The translations under genes and the position numbers were made by a program. Source: Symbiodinium natans (taxonomy: Eukaryota; Sar; Dinophyceae; Suessiales; Symbiodiniaceae). Taken from it: a stretch of 64,000 nucleotides of DNA. The DNA is taken from assembly GCA_905221605.1 (NCBI GenBank), contig CAJNDS010002124.1, positions 1,285,421 to 1,349,420 on the forward strand, written 5' to 3'. Below are positions 63,924-64,000 of this stretch, one piece after another. Below the pieces are notes generated by a model. That model searched no databases. It was not told where the DNA came from and saw only the letters and a program-made list of their open reading frames with translations. Position 1 is the first letter of the stretch. Every line of letters starts with the position of its first letter.

Positions 63924-64000
63924 GGTTTAGGGTTTAGGGTTTAGGGTTCAGGGTTTAGGGTTTAGGGTTTAGGGTTTCAGGGTTTCAGGGTTTAGGGGTT

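Noticed and set aside
1..64000. A true chromosome end
   Set aside because: Telomere-type arrays are short, occur in both orientations, and are interleaved with conserved exons; they are interstitial.

Overview
The window looks like nuclear DNA of a protist, most likely a dinoflagellate. Five things point there: short exons in very long genes; introns that start with GA or GC more often than GT and end in AG, usually followed by G; introns built from small inverted-repeat (introner-like) elements; plant/dinoflagellate-type TTTAGGG repeats scattered through the introns; and an axonemal-type dynein heavy chain. A pelagophyte or other introner-rich alga cannot be excluded from sequence alone. No bacterial genes, rRNA, tRNA or CRISPR were seen.

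Two genes could be reconstructed exon by exon with conserved reading phase, both on the + strand. (1) A dynein heavy chain, C-terminal part (end of AAA6 and C-terminal region), in at least 19 exons from 36646 to about 63912. It continues past the right edge, and a probable further exon lies at 1239-1307. (2) A complete secreted glycoside hydrolase family 16 enzyme (laminarinase/beta-glucanase type, 402 residues, 10 exons, 57249-60026). It lies entirely inside the dynein intron 56760-62069, on the same strand. A third, unrecognised gene has four phase-compatible exons ending in a stop at 30708. It sits in what would be a 35-kb intron of the dynein gene if the exon at 1239 belongs to it.

Layout: 1-36.6 kb is dominated by interstitial TTTAGGG/CCCTAAA arrays, G/C homopolymers, small inverted-repeat elements and isolated exon-like segments. 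36.6-47.3 kb holds dynein exons 2-14 (my numbering). 47.63-53.27 kb is one 5.6-kb element with 25-bp perfect terminal inverted repeats that carries three kinds of tandem repeat (31 bp, 55 bp, and a set near 0.9 kb); it sits in a dynein intron. 53.6-56.8 kb holds dynein exons 15-17, 57.2-60.0 kb the nested GH16 gene, and 62.0-63.9 kb dynein exons 18-20.

The main biological story is intron biology. In the GH16 gene, eight of the nine introns carry, or consist of, recognisable small inverted-repeat elements. Most intron junctions lie at short direct repeats whose first two bases serve as the splice donor (GA, GC or GT). At least nine element families recur across the window. In about half of the dynein introns a TTTAGGG array lies near the 5' end and a CCCTAAA array near the 3' end, so the two intron ends could pair in the RNA. 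Coordinates of exon edges are inferred from reading phase, AG acceptors, direct repeats and protein-family consensus recalled from memory; no transcript or search was available.
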